From NCBI GenBank assembly GCA_963930655.1, contig OZ005602.1, forward strand, positions 1,061,501 to 1,125,500: 64,000 nt of DNA. The letters run 5' to 3'. The DNA comes from Myrica gale (taxonomy: Eukaryota > Streptophyta > Magnoliopsida > Fagales > Myricaceae). The first letter of the stretch is position 1. Every line of letters starts with the position of its first letter. Shown piece by piece: positions 57,801 through 60,180 of this stretch. The position numbers were made by a program, and so were the translations under genes. The notes below the pieces were generated by a model, which saw only the letters and a list, made by a program, of their open reading frames with translations, made no database searches and was not told the DNA's origin.

Positions 57801-59059
57801 CCAAGCATGAACTGAGTCCAATTCTCAAGAAATATGGGTGTGAGCCTGATATCTACCCTTCATCTAGCTCTGCCCTCCATAATTTTCACGACACTAACCC
57901 ACAATTTAAACCAGCAACGGAGCATCTTTTCCACACTATAAACAGTCTCAATCCACCATCAGAAAGGAACCACAATATATATCCCCAGCAGTTTCTTCTA
58001 CCACTAGAGACACTGGAATTCCATAAATAAACCTATTGCTACAAAATCTAGCAACAATAATCAATTCTTTATGCAATTCAAATCACATACCATCAAGATT
58101 CTATCTTTCCTGAACCAACTAGAACAGCTTTAATTTCCTTTACACTCTTTAGAACATCAATCCAGCTAATAAAGGTGCAAAATTCCATCGTGAATTCTTT
58201 TTTTTTTTATAAGTAAGAAAAGCTTTATTGAATAACTAAAGGAGGTAACAGTACAAGGAGCTATACTGAATACCTAATTCAGACAAGCTACAAAGCTAAT
58301 AAAATCAGATACATCAGAAAAAGGATTGCTCAACACCGAATTGACCCAAAGAAACAGAGGACTCAGAAATATCCCCCTTAACCCCTCTAAAGACAAAAAG
58401 GTATTCTCAAAACATCTATCATTCCTCTCCCTCCAAAGAACCCAGCAGATGCCCATAGGGATCAACATCCACATCCTCAAAGCAAGAGGGTTATTGAACT
58501 TCCGCTTCCAGCAAAACATCACTTCCATCACCCTAGAAGGCATAACCCAACACAAATTTATAATGTTGAACACATGAGACCACAATTCCATCGTGAATTC
58601 TTCCAATGCATAAGCCATAATGCTATCAGAATTTTTTATTTTTTTATTTTTTTATAAGTGCTATCAGAATTTATTGCATTGATCTAACCAATTATAATAT
58701 AGCAATGCAACTGGCAATGGGGAGCCATGAGTACATACAAAACAAATTATAGGAGGAATGAAAAAACCACAAATATTCACGTAAGCATATATCTTTCCAC
58801 AAAAATTACCCCCCAAAAAAACTATCTTTCCACAAAACAAAACAGAAGATAACATACGGATTCTAGAAATATTGGGATCTTCGCCTTGAATTTCATCTGC
58901 AGCTCTCAAAATTTCATCTATATCCCTATTGTTTGCAAGTGAAGACGGAACATTTCCCGCAATGCCAGTAGCAGGAAGCCCATATGCATCAGCCCCTGTC
59001 CTTTCCATCCTTAAAGCAGCACGAACTAGCCTCTCCCATAGTTCCTCGACGTGAGACAT
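7..59059 (-). CDS. CALS9 (GSL10): Callose synthase 9 (1,3-beta-glucan synthase), 46 coding exons, 3' end off the left edge
   Basis: The product polymerises UDP-glucose into callose (1,3-beta-glucan) at the plasma membrane and cell plate. Spliced exons give 1,672 codons with no stop; all boundaries are GT-AG and phases chain exactly. Order: cytosolic N-terminus with a Vta1-like/FKS1-type region (1-460), first membrane cluster (about 490-755), long cytosolic loop with the glucan synthase (FKS-type) catalytic domain (755-1460), then the C-terminal membrane region (from about 1465) still running at the left edge. The signature [12 protein letters not shown] is in exon 9. The stretch [14 protein letters not shown] (exon 3) and the N-terminus [12 protein letters not shown] match the GSL10 clade rather than GSL8. 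Known family members are about 1,890 residues, so about 220 are missing because the window ends. In Arabidopsis GSL10 is needed for pollen mitosis (literature knowledge). Introns 1, 4, 12, 19, 35 and 41 are inflated by transposons. Confidence 0.96.
216..270 (-). mobile_element. 15-bp LINE-tail micro-insertion with 20-bp duplication
   Basis: A perfect direct repeat (216-235 and 251-270, agaattggaaaagcagttac) flanks only ttttttttgataagt. On the minus strand this is ACTTATC plus A8, the exact 3' terminus of the LINEs here. It lies in intron 45. Confidence 0.85.
480..568 (-). CDS. CALS9: CALS9 exon 45 (1591-1619)
   Basis: It encodes [20 protein letters not shown] then LYSRSHFVK. Donor is GTGGGA, slightly weak; the phase match with exon 46 supports it. 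Confidence 0.93.
646..759 (-). CDS. CALS9: CALS9 exon 44 (1553-1590)
   Basis: It encodes [20 protein letters not shown] then [18 protein letters not shown]. It is 38 codons, phase 0. Confidence 0.96.
1090..1307 (+). mobile_element. TRIM retrotransposon with both LTRs
   Basis: Two 79-bp LTRs (1090-1168, 1229-1307) start TGTTA and end TTCACA. The primer-binding site tggtatcagagc (1169) follows LTR1, and the polypurine tract gagggggag (1220-1228) precedes LTR2. The 5-bp duplication ATACA (1085-1089, 1308-1312) is intact. No coding capacity; total 218 bp, in intron 43. Confidence 0.93.
1952..2110 (-). CDS. CALS9: CALS9 exon 43 (1500-1552)
   Basis: It encodes [20 protein letters not shown] through [16 protein letters not shown], with a membrane helix near its end. 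Confidence 0.95.
2505..2552 (-). CDS. CALS9: CALS9 exon 42, 48 nt (1484-1499)
   Basis: It encodes [16 protein letters not shown] between GCAG and GTACGT. It is isolated by the 4.6 kb LINE-bearing intron 41. Confidence 0.92.
2665..4476 (-). mobile_element. 5'-truncated L1-type LINE, RT to 3' end
   Basis: Reading on the minus strand, the ORF2 remnant contains the reverse transcriptase motif [14 protein letters not shown] (about 4190) and [20 protein letters not shown]. It ends with the zinc-knuckle region ([17 protein letters not shown]), frameshifted several times. Its 3' UTR ends near 2665 without a clear poly(A). It is in the same orientation as CALS9, intron 41. Confidence 0.88.
4966..5014 (-). 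mobile_element. 15-bp LINE-tail micro-insertion, 17-bp duplication
   Basis: Direct repeats 4966-4982 and 4998-5014 (16 of 17 identical) flank tttttttttataagc, the reverse of the LINE end CTTATA plus A8. Intron 41. Confidence 0.75.
5110..5187. repeat. 39-bp tandem duplication
   Basis: Positions 5110-5148 and 5149-5187 are adjacent copies with one mismatch, beginning tatatcagtcttacag. A plain intronic slippage or unequal-exchange duplication. Confidence 0.9.
5769..6273 (+). pseudogene. LINE ORF1 N-terminal domain remnant
   Basis: It reads [20 protein letters not shown], then [13 protein letters not shown] and, after one frameshift near 6050, [20 protein letters not shown]. The same domain appears at 23583-24100 and about 34700-34930. 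It is the ORF1 nucleic-acid-binding type of plant L1 elements. The fusion to the ORF2 tail at 6270 marks an internal deletion. Confidence 0.7.
6270..6461 (+). pseudogene. LINE ORF2 C-terminal tail
   Basis: [20 protein letters not shown] then [17 protein letters not shown] matches the last part of every LINE ORF2 in the window. Poly(A) follows at 6531-6540. Confidence 0.8.
7120..7296 (-). CDS. CALS9: CALS9 exon 41 (1425-1483)
   Basis: It encodes [39 protein letters not shown] and [10 protein letters not shown]. The C-terminal membrane region starts here. Confidence 0.95.
7358..7410 (-). CDS. CALS9: CALS9 exon 40 (1407-1424)
   Basis: It is 53 nt and encodes [18 protein letters not shown]. The 2.5 kb intron 39 upstream carries the hAT MITE. 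Confidence 0.93.
8040..8575. repeat. GC-rich degenerate minisatellite with GGATCY core
   Basis: The core (G/A)GATC(C/T/A) recurs at about 8068, 8156, 8209, 8247, 8305, 8358, 8409 and 8496, mostly 38-58 bp apart, with cccctcc and gaaggggag between. All six frames stay open for long runs, but this reflects composition, not a gene. It is flanked sharply by AT-rich DNA. Confidence 0.65.
8692..9005. mobile_element. hAT-type MITE, CCGG-rich, copy 1
   Basis: Perfect 12-bp terminal inverted repeats TAGGCCTGTCCA and TGGACAGGCCTA are flanked by a perfect 8-bp duplication cttcttgc (8684-8691, 9006-9013), diagnostic of hAT transposition. The 314-bp interior is made of accgg/ccggt repeats. Intron 39. Confidence 0.93.
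9899..10011 (-). CDS. CALS9: CALS9 exon 39 (1369-1406)
   Basis: It encodes [20 protein letters not shown], then [28 protein letters not shown] is a family hallmark. Confidence 0.95.
10105..10188 (-). CDS. CALS9: CALS9 exon 38 (1341-1368)
   Basis: It encodes [20 protein letters not shown] then QRVLANPL, conserved in all FKS1-like synthases. Donor is GTAAGT. Confidence 0.94.
10287..10402 (-). CDS. CALS9: CALS9 exon 37 (1303-1340)
   Basis: It encodes [20 protein letters not shown] then [18 protein letters not shown]. Confidence 0.95.
10403..11808. other. Intron 36, no element recognised
   Basis: AT-rich intron between exons 37 and 36 with a 13-C run near 11140. No coding or transposon signature seen. 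Confidence 0.5.
11809..11928 (-). CDS. CALS9: CALS9 exon 36 (1263-1302)
   Basis: It encodes [20 protein letters not shown], then [20 protein letters not shown]. This is the most invariant block of plant callose synthases. Confidence 0.96.
12000..12160 (-). mobile_element. 135-bp LINE 3'-tail insertion
   Basis: The insert 12013-12147 starts with the poly(T)/gataag end and includes the conserved cagtacaaaggctatac 3' UTR block. Duplications 12000-12012 and 12148-12160 match at 12 of 13. Intron 35. Confidence 0.85.
12839..12874. repeat. (AT)n microsatellite
   Basis: About 17-18 AT dinucleotides in a row just left of the copia 5' LTR flank. Confidence 0.95.
13600..14330 (+). pseudogene. Copia reverse transcriptase/RNase H remnant, 5' part
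   Basis: [15 protein letters not shown] carries the YVDD catalytic motif of copia RT (about 13686). [15 protein letters not shown] and, after a stop at 13936, [20 protein letters not shown] and [17 protein letters not shown] follow. The frame is cut by the nested LINE at about 14330. Confidence 0.88.
14330..14709 (+). mobile_element. LINE 3' fragment nested in copia RNase H
   Basis: It reads [19 protein letters not shown], then [18 protein letters not shown] and ends in poly(A) at 14701-14709. It interrupts copia between SSAEAEY and [10 protein letters not shown] 4-bp CAAG may be the duplication. The LINE is therefore younger than the copia element. Confidence 0.88.
14713..15035 (+). pseudogene. 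Copia RNase H remnant, 3' part
   Basis: [36 protein letters not shown] and [19 protein letters not shown] are the C-terminal RNase H features of copia polyproteins. A stop comes just before the 3' LTR. Confidence 0.88.
15206..15400 (-). mobile_element. LINE 3'-tail fragment (subfamily with cattcaaagcatac-like 3' UTR)
   Basis: Poly(T)/gataagtaag at 15206-15224 is followed by the 3' UTR block aagattgtacggatatcact. It shares its 3' UTR with the copies at 23333, 44016 and 57404. The 5' limit is unclear because a hairpin lies at 15304-15370. Confidence 0.7.
15304..15370. repeat. Perfect 17-bp inverted repeat, 33-nt loop
   Basis: Arm aggaagttttcttcgac (15304-15320) is complemented exactly by 15354-15370. 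It lies at the inner end of a LINE fragment, about 110 bp from CALS9 exon 35. Confidence 0.9.
15483..15597 (-). CDS. CALS9: CALS9 exon 35 (1224-1262)
   Basis: It encodes [20 protein letters not shown] through [14 protein letters not shown]. The copia-bearing intron 35 follows. Confidence 0.94.
15792..15969 (-). CDS. CALS9: CALS9 exon 34 (1165-1223)
   Basis: It encodes [20 protein letters not shown], then [20 protein letters not shown] and [25 protein letters not shown] is a catalytic-domain core motif. Confidence 0.95.
16048..16116 (-). CDS. CALS9: CALS9 exon 33 (1142-1164)
   Basis: It is 69 nt and encodes [20 protein letters not shown] then TSE. Confidence 0.93.
16371..16505 (-). CDS. CALS9: CALS9 exon 32 (1097-1141)
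   Basis: It encodes [19 protein letters not shown] through [17 protein letters not shown]. The [14 protein letters not shown] motif marks the glucan synthase domain. Confidence 0.94.
17505..17614 (-). CDS. CALS9: CALS9 exon 31 (1060-1096)
   Basis: It encodes [20 protein letters not shown] then [21 protein letters not shown] and [11 protein letters not shown] are conserved catalytic-domain motifs. Confidence 0.95.
17712..17872 (-). CDS. CALS9: CALS9 exon 30 (1007-1059)
   Basis: It encodes [20 protein letters not shown], then [20 protein letters not shown] and [23 protein letters not shown] is a catalytic-domain signature. Confidence 0.94.
17974..18064 (-). CDS. CALS9: CALS9 exon 29 (976-1006)
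   Basis: It encodes [20 protein letters not shown] then [10 protein letters not shown]. Donor is GTATGT. Confidence 0.93.
18146..18243 (-). CDS. CALS9: CALS9 exon 28 (944-975)
   Basis: It encodes [20 protein letters not shown] through VLAINMR. Confidence 0.93.
18552..18907. mobile_element. hAT-type MITE, CCGG-rich, copy 2
   Basis: Perfect 12-bp ends TAGGGCTGTCCA/TGGACAGCCCTA; flanks ctaatatg and caaatagg match at 6 of 8. The interior shares stretches such as ggtatactccggtccggt with copy 1. Intron 27. Confidence 0.9.
19815..19935 (-). CDS. CALS9: CALS9 exon 27 (903-943)
   Basis: It encodes [20 protein letters not shown] through [17 protein letters not shown]. Acceptor is TTTCAG and donor GTTCGT. 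Confidence 0.93.
20054..20214 (-). CDS. CALS9: CALS9 exon 26 (850-902)
   Basis: It encodes [20 protein letters not shown] through [15 protein letters not shown]. Donor is GTCAGT. Confidence 0.93.
20342..20423 (-). CDS. CALS9: CALS9 exon 25 (822-849)
   Basis: It encodes [20 protein letters not shown] then LFLLASK. A (GA)n run lies immediately upstream of its acceptor. Confidence 0.94.
20433..20456. repeat. (GA)n microsatellite
   Basis: A run of about 12 ga units ends about 10 nt upstream of the exon 25 acceptor; on the minus strand it is a (TC)n run that can serve as the polypyrimidine tract. Confidence 0.9.
20552..20646 (-). CDS. CALS9: CALS9 exon 24 (791-821)
   Basis: It encodes [20 protein letters not shown] then [11 protein letters not shown], the family's FAPFWNEI region. 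Confidence 0.92.
21142..21163 (-). CDS. CALS9: CALS9 exon 23, 22-nt microexon (783-790)
   Basis: It encodes RNRRSSTQ between acceptor ACAG and donor GTGAGT. Without it the frame from exon 22 to exon 24 breaks. Confidence 0.85.
21292..21377 (-). CDS. CALS9: CALS9 exon 22 (755-782)
   Basis: It encodes [20 protein letters not shown] then TLHVPIPN. The large cytosolic loop begins here. Confidence 0.94.
21852..21938 (-). CDS. CALS9: CALS9 exon 21 (726-754), membrane span
   Basis: It encodes [20 protein letters not shown] then LGARDRLGE, closing the first membrane cluster. It is 29 codons. Confidence 0.95.
22268..22348. repeat. Diverged 38-bp direct duplication
   Basis: 22268-22305 and 22311-22348 both read gtt(c/g)aagttattgca then gacttcagatga, with a few mismatches. 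Intron 20. Confidence 0.8.
23056..23105 (-). CDS. CALS9: CALS9 exon 20 (709-725)
   Basis: It is a 50-nt exon encoding [17 protein letters not shown]. It lies beyond the 2.8 kb LINE-bearing intron 19. Confidence 0.92.
23449..23550 (+). pseudogene. Ethanolamine-phosphate cytidylyltransferase (PECT1) exon fragment
   Basis: The 34 codons read [16 protein letters not shown] and [17 protein letters not shown], a close match to the conserved cytidylyltransferase region of plant PECT1, an enzyme of phosphatidylethanolamine synthesis. Homology stops at DIV, where LINE-like DNA begins. It is preceded by ttttag, which resembles a splice acceptor. It sits inside the LINE's target duplication, so it was part of the retrotransposed unit. 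It is a non-functional fragment. Confidence 0.85.
23583..24880 (+). pseudogene. LINE ORF1 remnant
   Basis: The first part has [39 protein letters not shown] and [19 protein letters not shown], the ORF1 domain also seen at 5769. After a frame change at about 24110 a Ser/Gly/Pro-rich second part runs to 24880 ([19 protein letters not shown]). The terminal motif [14 protein letters not shown] at about 25190 corresponds to the ORF1 end of the near-full-length copy. Confidence 0.75.
25618..25654. repeat. Perfect 14-bp inverted repeat, 9-nt loop
   Basis: Arm ctactattacagtt (25618-25631) pairs with aactgtaatagtag (25641-25654). It lies exactly at the 5' truncation point of the older LINE. Confidence 0.9.
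25912..25993 (-). CDS. CALS9: CALS9 exon 19 (682-708)
   Basis: It encodes [20 protein letters not shown] then WHDLFSK. Donor is GTAAGT. Confidence 0.94.
26073..26133 (-). CDS. CALS9: CALS9 exon 18 (661-681), membrane span
   Basis: It is 61 nt and encodes [20 protein letters not shown]. Acceptor is GCAG and donor GTGAGT. Confidence 0.92.
26500..26552 (-). CDS. CALS9: CALS9 exon 17 (644-660)
   Basis: It is a short 53-nt exon encoding [18 protein letters not shown], with the conserved YVGRGM motif. Confidence 0.92.
26685..26874 (-). CDS. CALS9: CALS9 exon 16 (580-643)
   Basis: It encodes [16 protein letters not shown], then [20 protein letters not shown] (membrane), then [15 protein letters not shown]. 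Confidence 0.94.
27000..27123 (-). CDS. CALS9: CALS9 exon 15 (539-579)
   Basis: It encodes [20 protein letters not shown] through [10 protein letters not shown], a membrane segment. I chose donor GTAAGT at 26999, which restores frame with exon 16. Confidence 0.92.
27288..27390 (-). CDS. CALS9: CALS9 exon 14 (505-538)
   Basis: It encodes [20 protein letters not shown] through VVMKFFE. Donor is GTAAGT. Confidence 0.94.
27977..28099 (-). CDS. CALS9: CALS9 exon 13 (464-504), first membrane span
   Basis: It encodes [20 protein letters not shown] then [19 protein letters not shown]. The second part is the first predicted membrane helix. It is 41 codons. Confidence 0.95.
28920..29216 (+). mobile_element. 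5'-truncated LINE, 3' end only
   Basis: It encodes [19 protein letters not shown] then [19 protein letters not shown] and ends ttacttatc plus A10. It is closest to the minus-strand copy at 58198-58583. Intron 12, antisense. Confidence 0.88.
29590..32960 (-). pseudogene. ORF2 of the long LINE: endonuclease, RT, zinc-knuckle
   Basis: An AP-endonuclease part has [17 protein letters not shown] and [20 protein letters not shown] (about 32280-32610). The RT has [60 protein letters not shown] and [14 protein letters not shown] (catalytic FADD near 30970). The C-terminal CCHC-like region and [14 protein letters not shown] tail end at 29590. At least four frame breaks. Confidence 0.88.
33030..34930 (-). 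pseudogene. ORF1 of the long LINE
   Basis: The N-terminal part (34700-34930) reads [20 protein letters not shown] and KGVVMVPEG, the ORF1 domain. A low-complexity middle follows, and the C-terminus reads [20 protein letters not shown] then [13 protein letters not shown] (33023-33120). Several frameshifts are present. Confidence 0.7.
35370..35730 (-). mobile_element. LINE 3' fragment
   Basis: Poly(T)/ataagg tail, 3' UTR block cagtacaaaggactatactg, then ORF2 C-terminus [19 protein letters not shown] and [14 protein letters not shown] read on the minus strand. Confidence 0.88.
35740..35860 (-). mobile_element. Tail of an ORF1-only LINE subfamily
   Basis: A poly(T) end is followed by about 90 bp nearly identical to 41085-41175 (aagagaagagaaacaaagaa, then acacaacgga). 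It is inserted directly beside the preceding LINE fragment. Confidence 0.8.
35861..37360. other. Intron 12, unassigned AT-rich part
   Basis: About 1.5 kb of AT-rich sequence with no frame above 60 codons, no exon-like similarity to CALS9 and no identifiable element. Confidence 0.5.
37452..39114 (+). mobile_element. 5'-truncated LINE inside a MITE
   Basis: It encodes [60 protein letters not shown] and [18 protein letters not shown]. It ends cttata plus poly(A). The 5-bp tggag (37447-37451, 39115-39119) is its probable duplication within the MITE. Confidence 0.85.
38833..39018. mobile_element. Tourist-like MITE inside the LINE ORF2 end
   Basis: Ends GGCTGTGTTTGA/TCAAACACAACC (11 of 12) are flanked by TTA on both sides (PIF/Harbinger hallmark). 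Skipping it and one TTA restores the LINE reading frame across DDFL and FLACLN. Same family as 60406-60584 and 60591-60775. Confidence 0.88.
39560..39638 (-). CDS. CALS9: CALS9 exon 12 (437-463)
   Basis: It encodes [20 protein letters not shown] plus PKPRSK. Acceptor is TGTCAG and donor GTTAGG. It precedes the 11.5 kb intron 12. Confidence 0.93.
39725..39801 (-). CDS. CALS9: CALS9 exon 11 (412-436)
   Basis: It encodes [20 protein letters not shown] through NEYFW, with the conserved [12 protein letters not shown]. Donor is GTGAGA. Confidence 0.93.
39802..41066. other. Intron 10, unassigned part
   Basis: Pyrimidine-rich with short plus-strand open frames (40269-40530, 40590-40781) that show no domain. 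I see no gene here. Confidence 0.4.
41067..41590 (-). mobile_element. ORF1-only LINE derivative, truncated
   Basis: Poly(T)/ataagtaag is followed by the 3' UTR block with caacggattcaacagtacaa. It then passes directly into the ORF1 C-terminus ([19 protein letters not shown]) with no ORF2 between. Same architecture as 23437-25489. Intron 10. Confidence 0.72.
41725..41853 (-). CDS. CALS9: CALS9 exon 10 (369-411)
   Basis: It encodes [19 protein letters not shown] through SPLYEVVAA. It is 43 codons, phase 0, with acceptor CTCAG. Confidence 0.95.
42492..42609 (-). CDS. CALS9: CALS9 exon 9 (329-368), [12 protein letters not shown] motif
   Basis: It encodes [16 protein letters not shown] and [12 protein letters not shown], then [10 protein letters not shown]. 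This is among the most conserved motifs of plant callose synthases. Donor is GTAAGT. Confidence 0.96.
42717..42814 (-). CDS. CALS9: CALS9 exon 8 (297-328)
   Basis: It encodes [19 protein letters not shown] through QSVWS. Acceptor is CTCCAG and donor GTACGC. It ends two bases into an Asn codon. Confidence 0.94.
43063..43746 (-). mobile_element. 5'-truncated LINE, zinc-knuckle to 3' end
   Basis: The insert 43076-43733 is flanked by agcatt(t/g)caaaac (43063-43075, 43734-43746). It encodes [39 protein letters not shown] and [18 protein letters not shown] in one open frame of 190 codons. Intron 7. Confidence 0.92.
44016..44240 (-). mobile_element. LINE 3'-tail fragment
   Basis: tttttataagtaag followed by gcagtacaaagattgtactg and agcatacaaacaaaaaagct, the second 3' UTR subfamily. 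Intron 7. Confidence 0.75.
44300..44640 (+). other. Possible tail of another retroelement family
   Basis: It has a T-rich 3' UTR-like stretch ending ccctgtttattcatttatca then aaa. It does not match the LINE 3' UTRs of this window. No coding sequence recognised. Confidence 0.25.
44924..45013 (-). CDS. CALS9: CALS9 exon 7 (267-296)
   Basis: It encodes [19 protein letters not shown] through PEENEL. It is exactly 30 codons and conserved in the family. Confidence 0.95.
45539..45635 (+). mobile_element. 77-bp LINE tail with 10-bp duplication
   Basis: Insert 45549-45625 contains only cagcctttgtactgttc through attcatc plus A10. The 10-bp agtaaggcag is repeated exactly on both sides (45539-45548, 45626-45635). 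Intron 6. Confidence 0.92.
45799..46104. mobile_element. MITE relic, same family as 37361-39440
   Basis: It starts ggggatgtttggtgac and contains tttcaccaactttttacaaa, shared in reverse with 39113-39160. The right end is degraded. Confidence 0.5.
46158..46283 (-). CDS. CALS9: CALS9 exon 6 (225-266)
   Basis: It encodes [11 protein letters not shown] through [10 protein letters not shown]. It is exactly 42 codons with donor GTAGGT; the 79-bp intron 5 is one of the few left uninvaded. Confidence 0.94.
46363..46473 (-). CDS. CALS9: CALS9 exon 5 (188-224)
   Basis: It encodes [19 protein letters not shown] through VIANMPE. It is exactly 37 codons, phase 0 at both ends. Confidence 0.94.
48483..48526 (-). 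mobile_element. 16-bp LINE-tail micro-insertion inside LINE RT
   Basis: tgaattgagatttt occurs at 48483-48496 and 48513-48526. Between them is cttttttttataagta, the reversed LINE end. It disrupts the host LINE's RT between DIHMAYNHV and [10 protein letters not shown], so it is younger. Confidence 0.85.
49836..49886 (+). mobile_element. 17-bp LINE-tail micro-insertion inside LINE ORF2
   Basis: tgtat(g/a)ctcttctacta is repeated (49836-49852, 49870-49886; 16 of 17). The insert is ttacttatc plus A8, the LINE 3' end in forward orientation. Confidence 0.85.
50988..51084 (-). CDS. CALS9: CALS9 exon 4 (155-187)
   Basis: It encodes [20 protein letters not shown] and continues to KEIPEE. Acceptor is TTTCAG and donor GTTGGA. 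It lies between the SINE-bearing intron 3 and the LINE-bearing intron 4. Confidence 0.93.
51085..52828. other. Intron 3, unassigned part
   Basis: Ordinary intronic sequence up to the SINE; only short frames, no domain. Confidence 0.5.
52829..53045 (+). mobile_element. Au-like tRNA-derived SINE
   Basis: The insert 52837-53037 carries an A-box-like tggtctggtggtaag and a B box agttcgagccc, then ends ttataaaaaaa. aacaatat is repeated at 52829-52836 and 53038-53045. The head ggggtttggtctggtggtaa fits the plant Au SINE family (recalled, not searched). Intron 3. Confidence 0.85.
53404..53567 (-). CDS. CALS9: CALS9 exon 3 (101-155)
   Basis: It encodes [17 protein letters not shown] through AAFTGNLGE, the segment that best separates GSL10 from GSL8. 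A LINE tail sits only about 20 nt upstream of its acceptor. Confidence 0.95.
53580..53677 (-). mobile_element. 82-bp LINE tail beside the exon 3 acceptor
   Basis: Insert 53588-53669 holds ttttgataagtaaagctttatt and the cagtacaaagactactgaac block. caaagtga is repeated at 53580-53587 and 53670-53677. Its poly(A) end is about 20 nt upstream of the CALS9 exon 3 splice acceptor. Confidence 0.88.
54029..54126 (-). CDS. CALS9: CALS9 exon 2 (68-100)
   Basis: It encodes [14 protein letters not shown] through TGLMSVIK, closely conserved in GSL8/GSL10. Acceptor is GCAG and donor GTACGT. It follows the 4.7 kb intron 1, which holds five larger insertions. Confidence 0.95.
54566..54674 (-). mobile_element. 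LINE tail nested in the intron 1 LINE
   Basis: Poly(T)/gataagttaaaagtttta and the 3' UTR block acagactgtactgagaacat interrupt the host LINE between WKRKFD and PLALVVW. ccaat is the likely duplication. Confidence 0.8.
55785..55829 (+). mobile_element. 19-bp LINE-tail micro-insertion
   Basis: aggcttg(a/c)ttttg at 55785-55797 and 55817-55829 (12 of 13) flank cttctttatc plus A9. It sits in the 5' end of the intron 1 LINE. Confidence 0.75.
56025..57072 (+). mobile_element. TRIM whose 3' LTR is split by a LINE
   Basis: LTR1 (56025-56099) starts TGTTAG and ends TTTTACA; PBS tggtatcaga follows at 56100, and ggggag precedes LTR2 at 56224. LTR2 resumes after the LINE and ends ATTTCACA at 57072. It is related to the intact TRIM at 1090-1307. 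Confidence 0.82.
56231..57015 (-). mobile_element. LINE 3' fragment inserted in a TRIM LTR
   Basis: Insert 56244-57002 is flanked by gaaaata(a/g)taagt (56231-56243, 57003-57015). It contains [29 protein letters not shown] and [15 protein letters not shown] in broken frames. Confidence 0.88.
57404..57660 (-). mobile_element. LINE 3'-tail fragment, second 3' UTR subfamily
   Basis: tttttttataagtaag, gtacaaagattgtactgaga and actcaaagcatacatgc, then the ORF2 end [21 protein letters not shown] 14-C run lies inside. Intron 1. Confidence 0.82.
58181..58600 (-). mobile_element. 386-bp LINE with perfect 17-bp duplication
   Basis: Insert 58198-58583 is flanked by aattccatcgtgaattc on both sides. It encodes [19 protein letters not shown] and [18 protein letters not shown] in one frame. 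Intron 1, near exon 1. Confidence 0.95.
58621..58672 (-). mobile_element. 24-bp LINE-tail micro-insertion
   Basis: tgctatcagaattt repeats at 58621-58634 and 58659-58672. The insert is a T-rich run ending ttttttataag. It lies about 190 bp downstream of CALS9 exon 1. Confidence 0.8.
58858..59059 (-). CDS. CALS9: CALS9 coding exon 1 (residues 1-67)
   Basis: It starts at the ATG for [12 protein letters not shown] and ends in NISRI plus one base, with donor GTATGT. The leader intron acceptor (TATAG) is 3 nt upstream of the ATG, so the start lies at the very beginning of its exon. Confidence 0.95.
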
Positions 59060-59806
59060 TTTCTATAAAGCATACAGTGCCAGAGAAAACAAAAAAAAAA
59101 TATTATCAGAAGAAGCATGCCATGAGTATTCTCAACAAGCACTGATACTGTTATACACAAACACCAATCGTCACTTAATGCCCACAGAGAGTACAATAAA
59201 GAGCTTTTGTTCCAAACAGAAGTTACGATATTTAATAACCAATAGAAGAAGCACCAAGAAAAAGATGCCCTGGCAGGGAAATCAACCAGGGTAGGAGAAC
59301 TTAAGAAAATAGGCTGCAGGTAAAAAGCAAGCATTCTGATCTAAAGGTAGGCATACAACAAAAAAGATACAATAAACAAATTAATAAGTCATTTTGCAGT
59401 AATGAAATTGCTTCTCAAAAATAAATAAGTATTTGAAATTTGAAAAACCCGCAACGACAAAACATCCACCTGAGTAATTAGAGCCCGACATCACAGAGCT
59501 AAACAGAGTGTTTATCATATTCCAAAGGCCCACAAACCAAAAATTAAAACATTCTAAATAGTCTCTTATTTTCAGAATCAGAACAAACAACACAAAATAC
59601 CCACAAATTTAAAGCTCATTACCAGACAATTCAAACAAATTCGACCATTCACTTAAAAGCCCAACCCCCCTCCCCCACCTGCCAGAAAAAGTCAGAAGAT
59701 CCAAAATACCATTTTATTTTCCTTTCACATCCTTAATTTTTCTCAGCAATCAAACAAAAGACCTACCAAATGTGCGGGAAAAGAAGCTGAAAATGGGTGG
59801 CATTAC

Positions 59807-60130
59807 CTGATCTCGGGAGAAGACCCCACAGACCGGGTTAATAACGGACGAGACGACTCGTCTCACTCTCAGACTATGACCAAATCCAGAAGCGGCTCTG
59901 TTTCTAAGAAAGCAGGCATCTGTTCGAAACTCTTGAGGAGGCAGAAGGTGGTACTGTAGGTCTTGATGTTCGAAGAAAAGGAGGGAGGACGCAAATCTAG
60001 TGGCAAATCAGGATACCCAACTTGATTTACCGCCTACAGCCAGTTCCACACGGCGACGTTTTCAAACGGGTAAACAAGGGGCTTTAACTTTGGTCCTCCT
60101 GAGTCCTGACTGACGCGGAGAAGAAAAGAA
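59807..60130 (-). other. Putative CALS9 5'UTR exon with leader intron
   Basis: A strong donor (ATCAG then GTAATG) at 59806 pairs with the TATAG acceptor at 59063, giving a 744-bp intron inside the 5'UTR. The upstream boundary near 60130 is a guess from a TATA-like site. It contains a 16-codon upstream ORF at 59869-59919 on the minus strand. Confidence 0.55.
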
Positions 60131-60159
60131 ACCCCCCCAGCGCGTGAAAAATCGGCGAC

Positions 60160-60180
60160 TTTTATCACTCGGGCTATTGG
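60160..60180 (-). promoter_or_regulatory. Candidate CALS9 core promoter
   Basis: On the minus strand there is a CCAAT box (60176-60180) and a TATA-like GATAAAA (60160-60166) about 350 bp upstream of the leader intron donor. The assignment rests on position and motif only. Confidence 0.3.
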
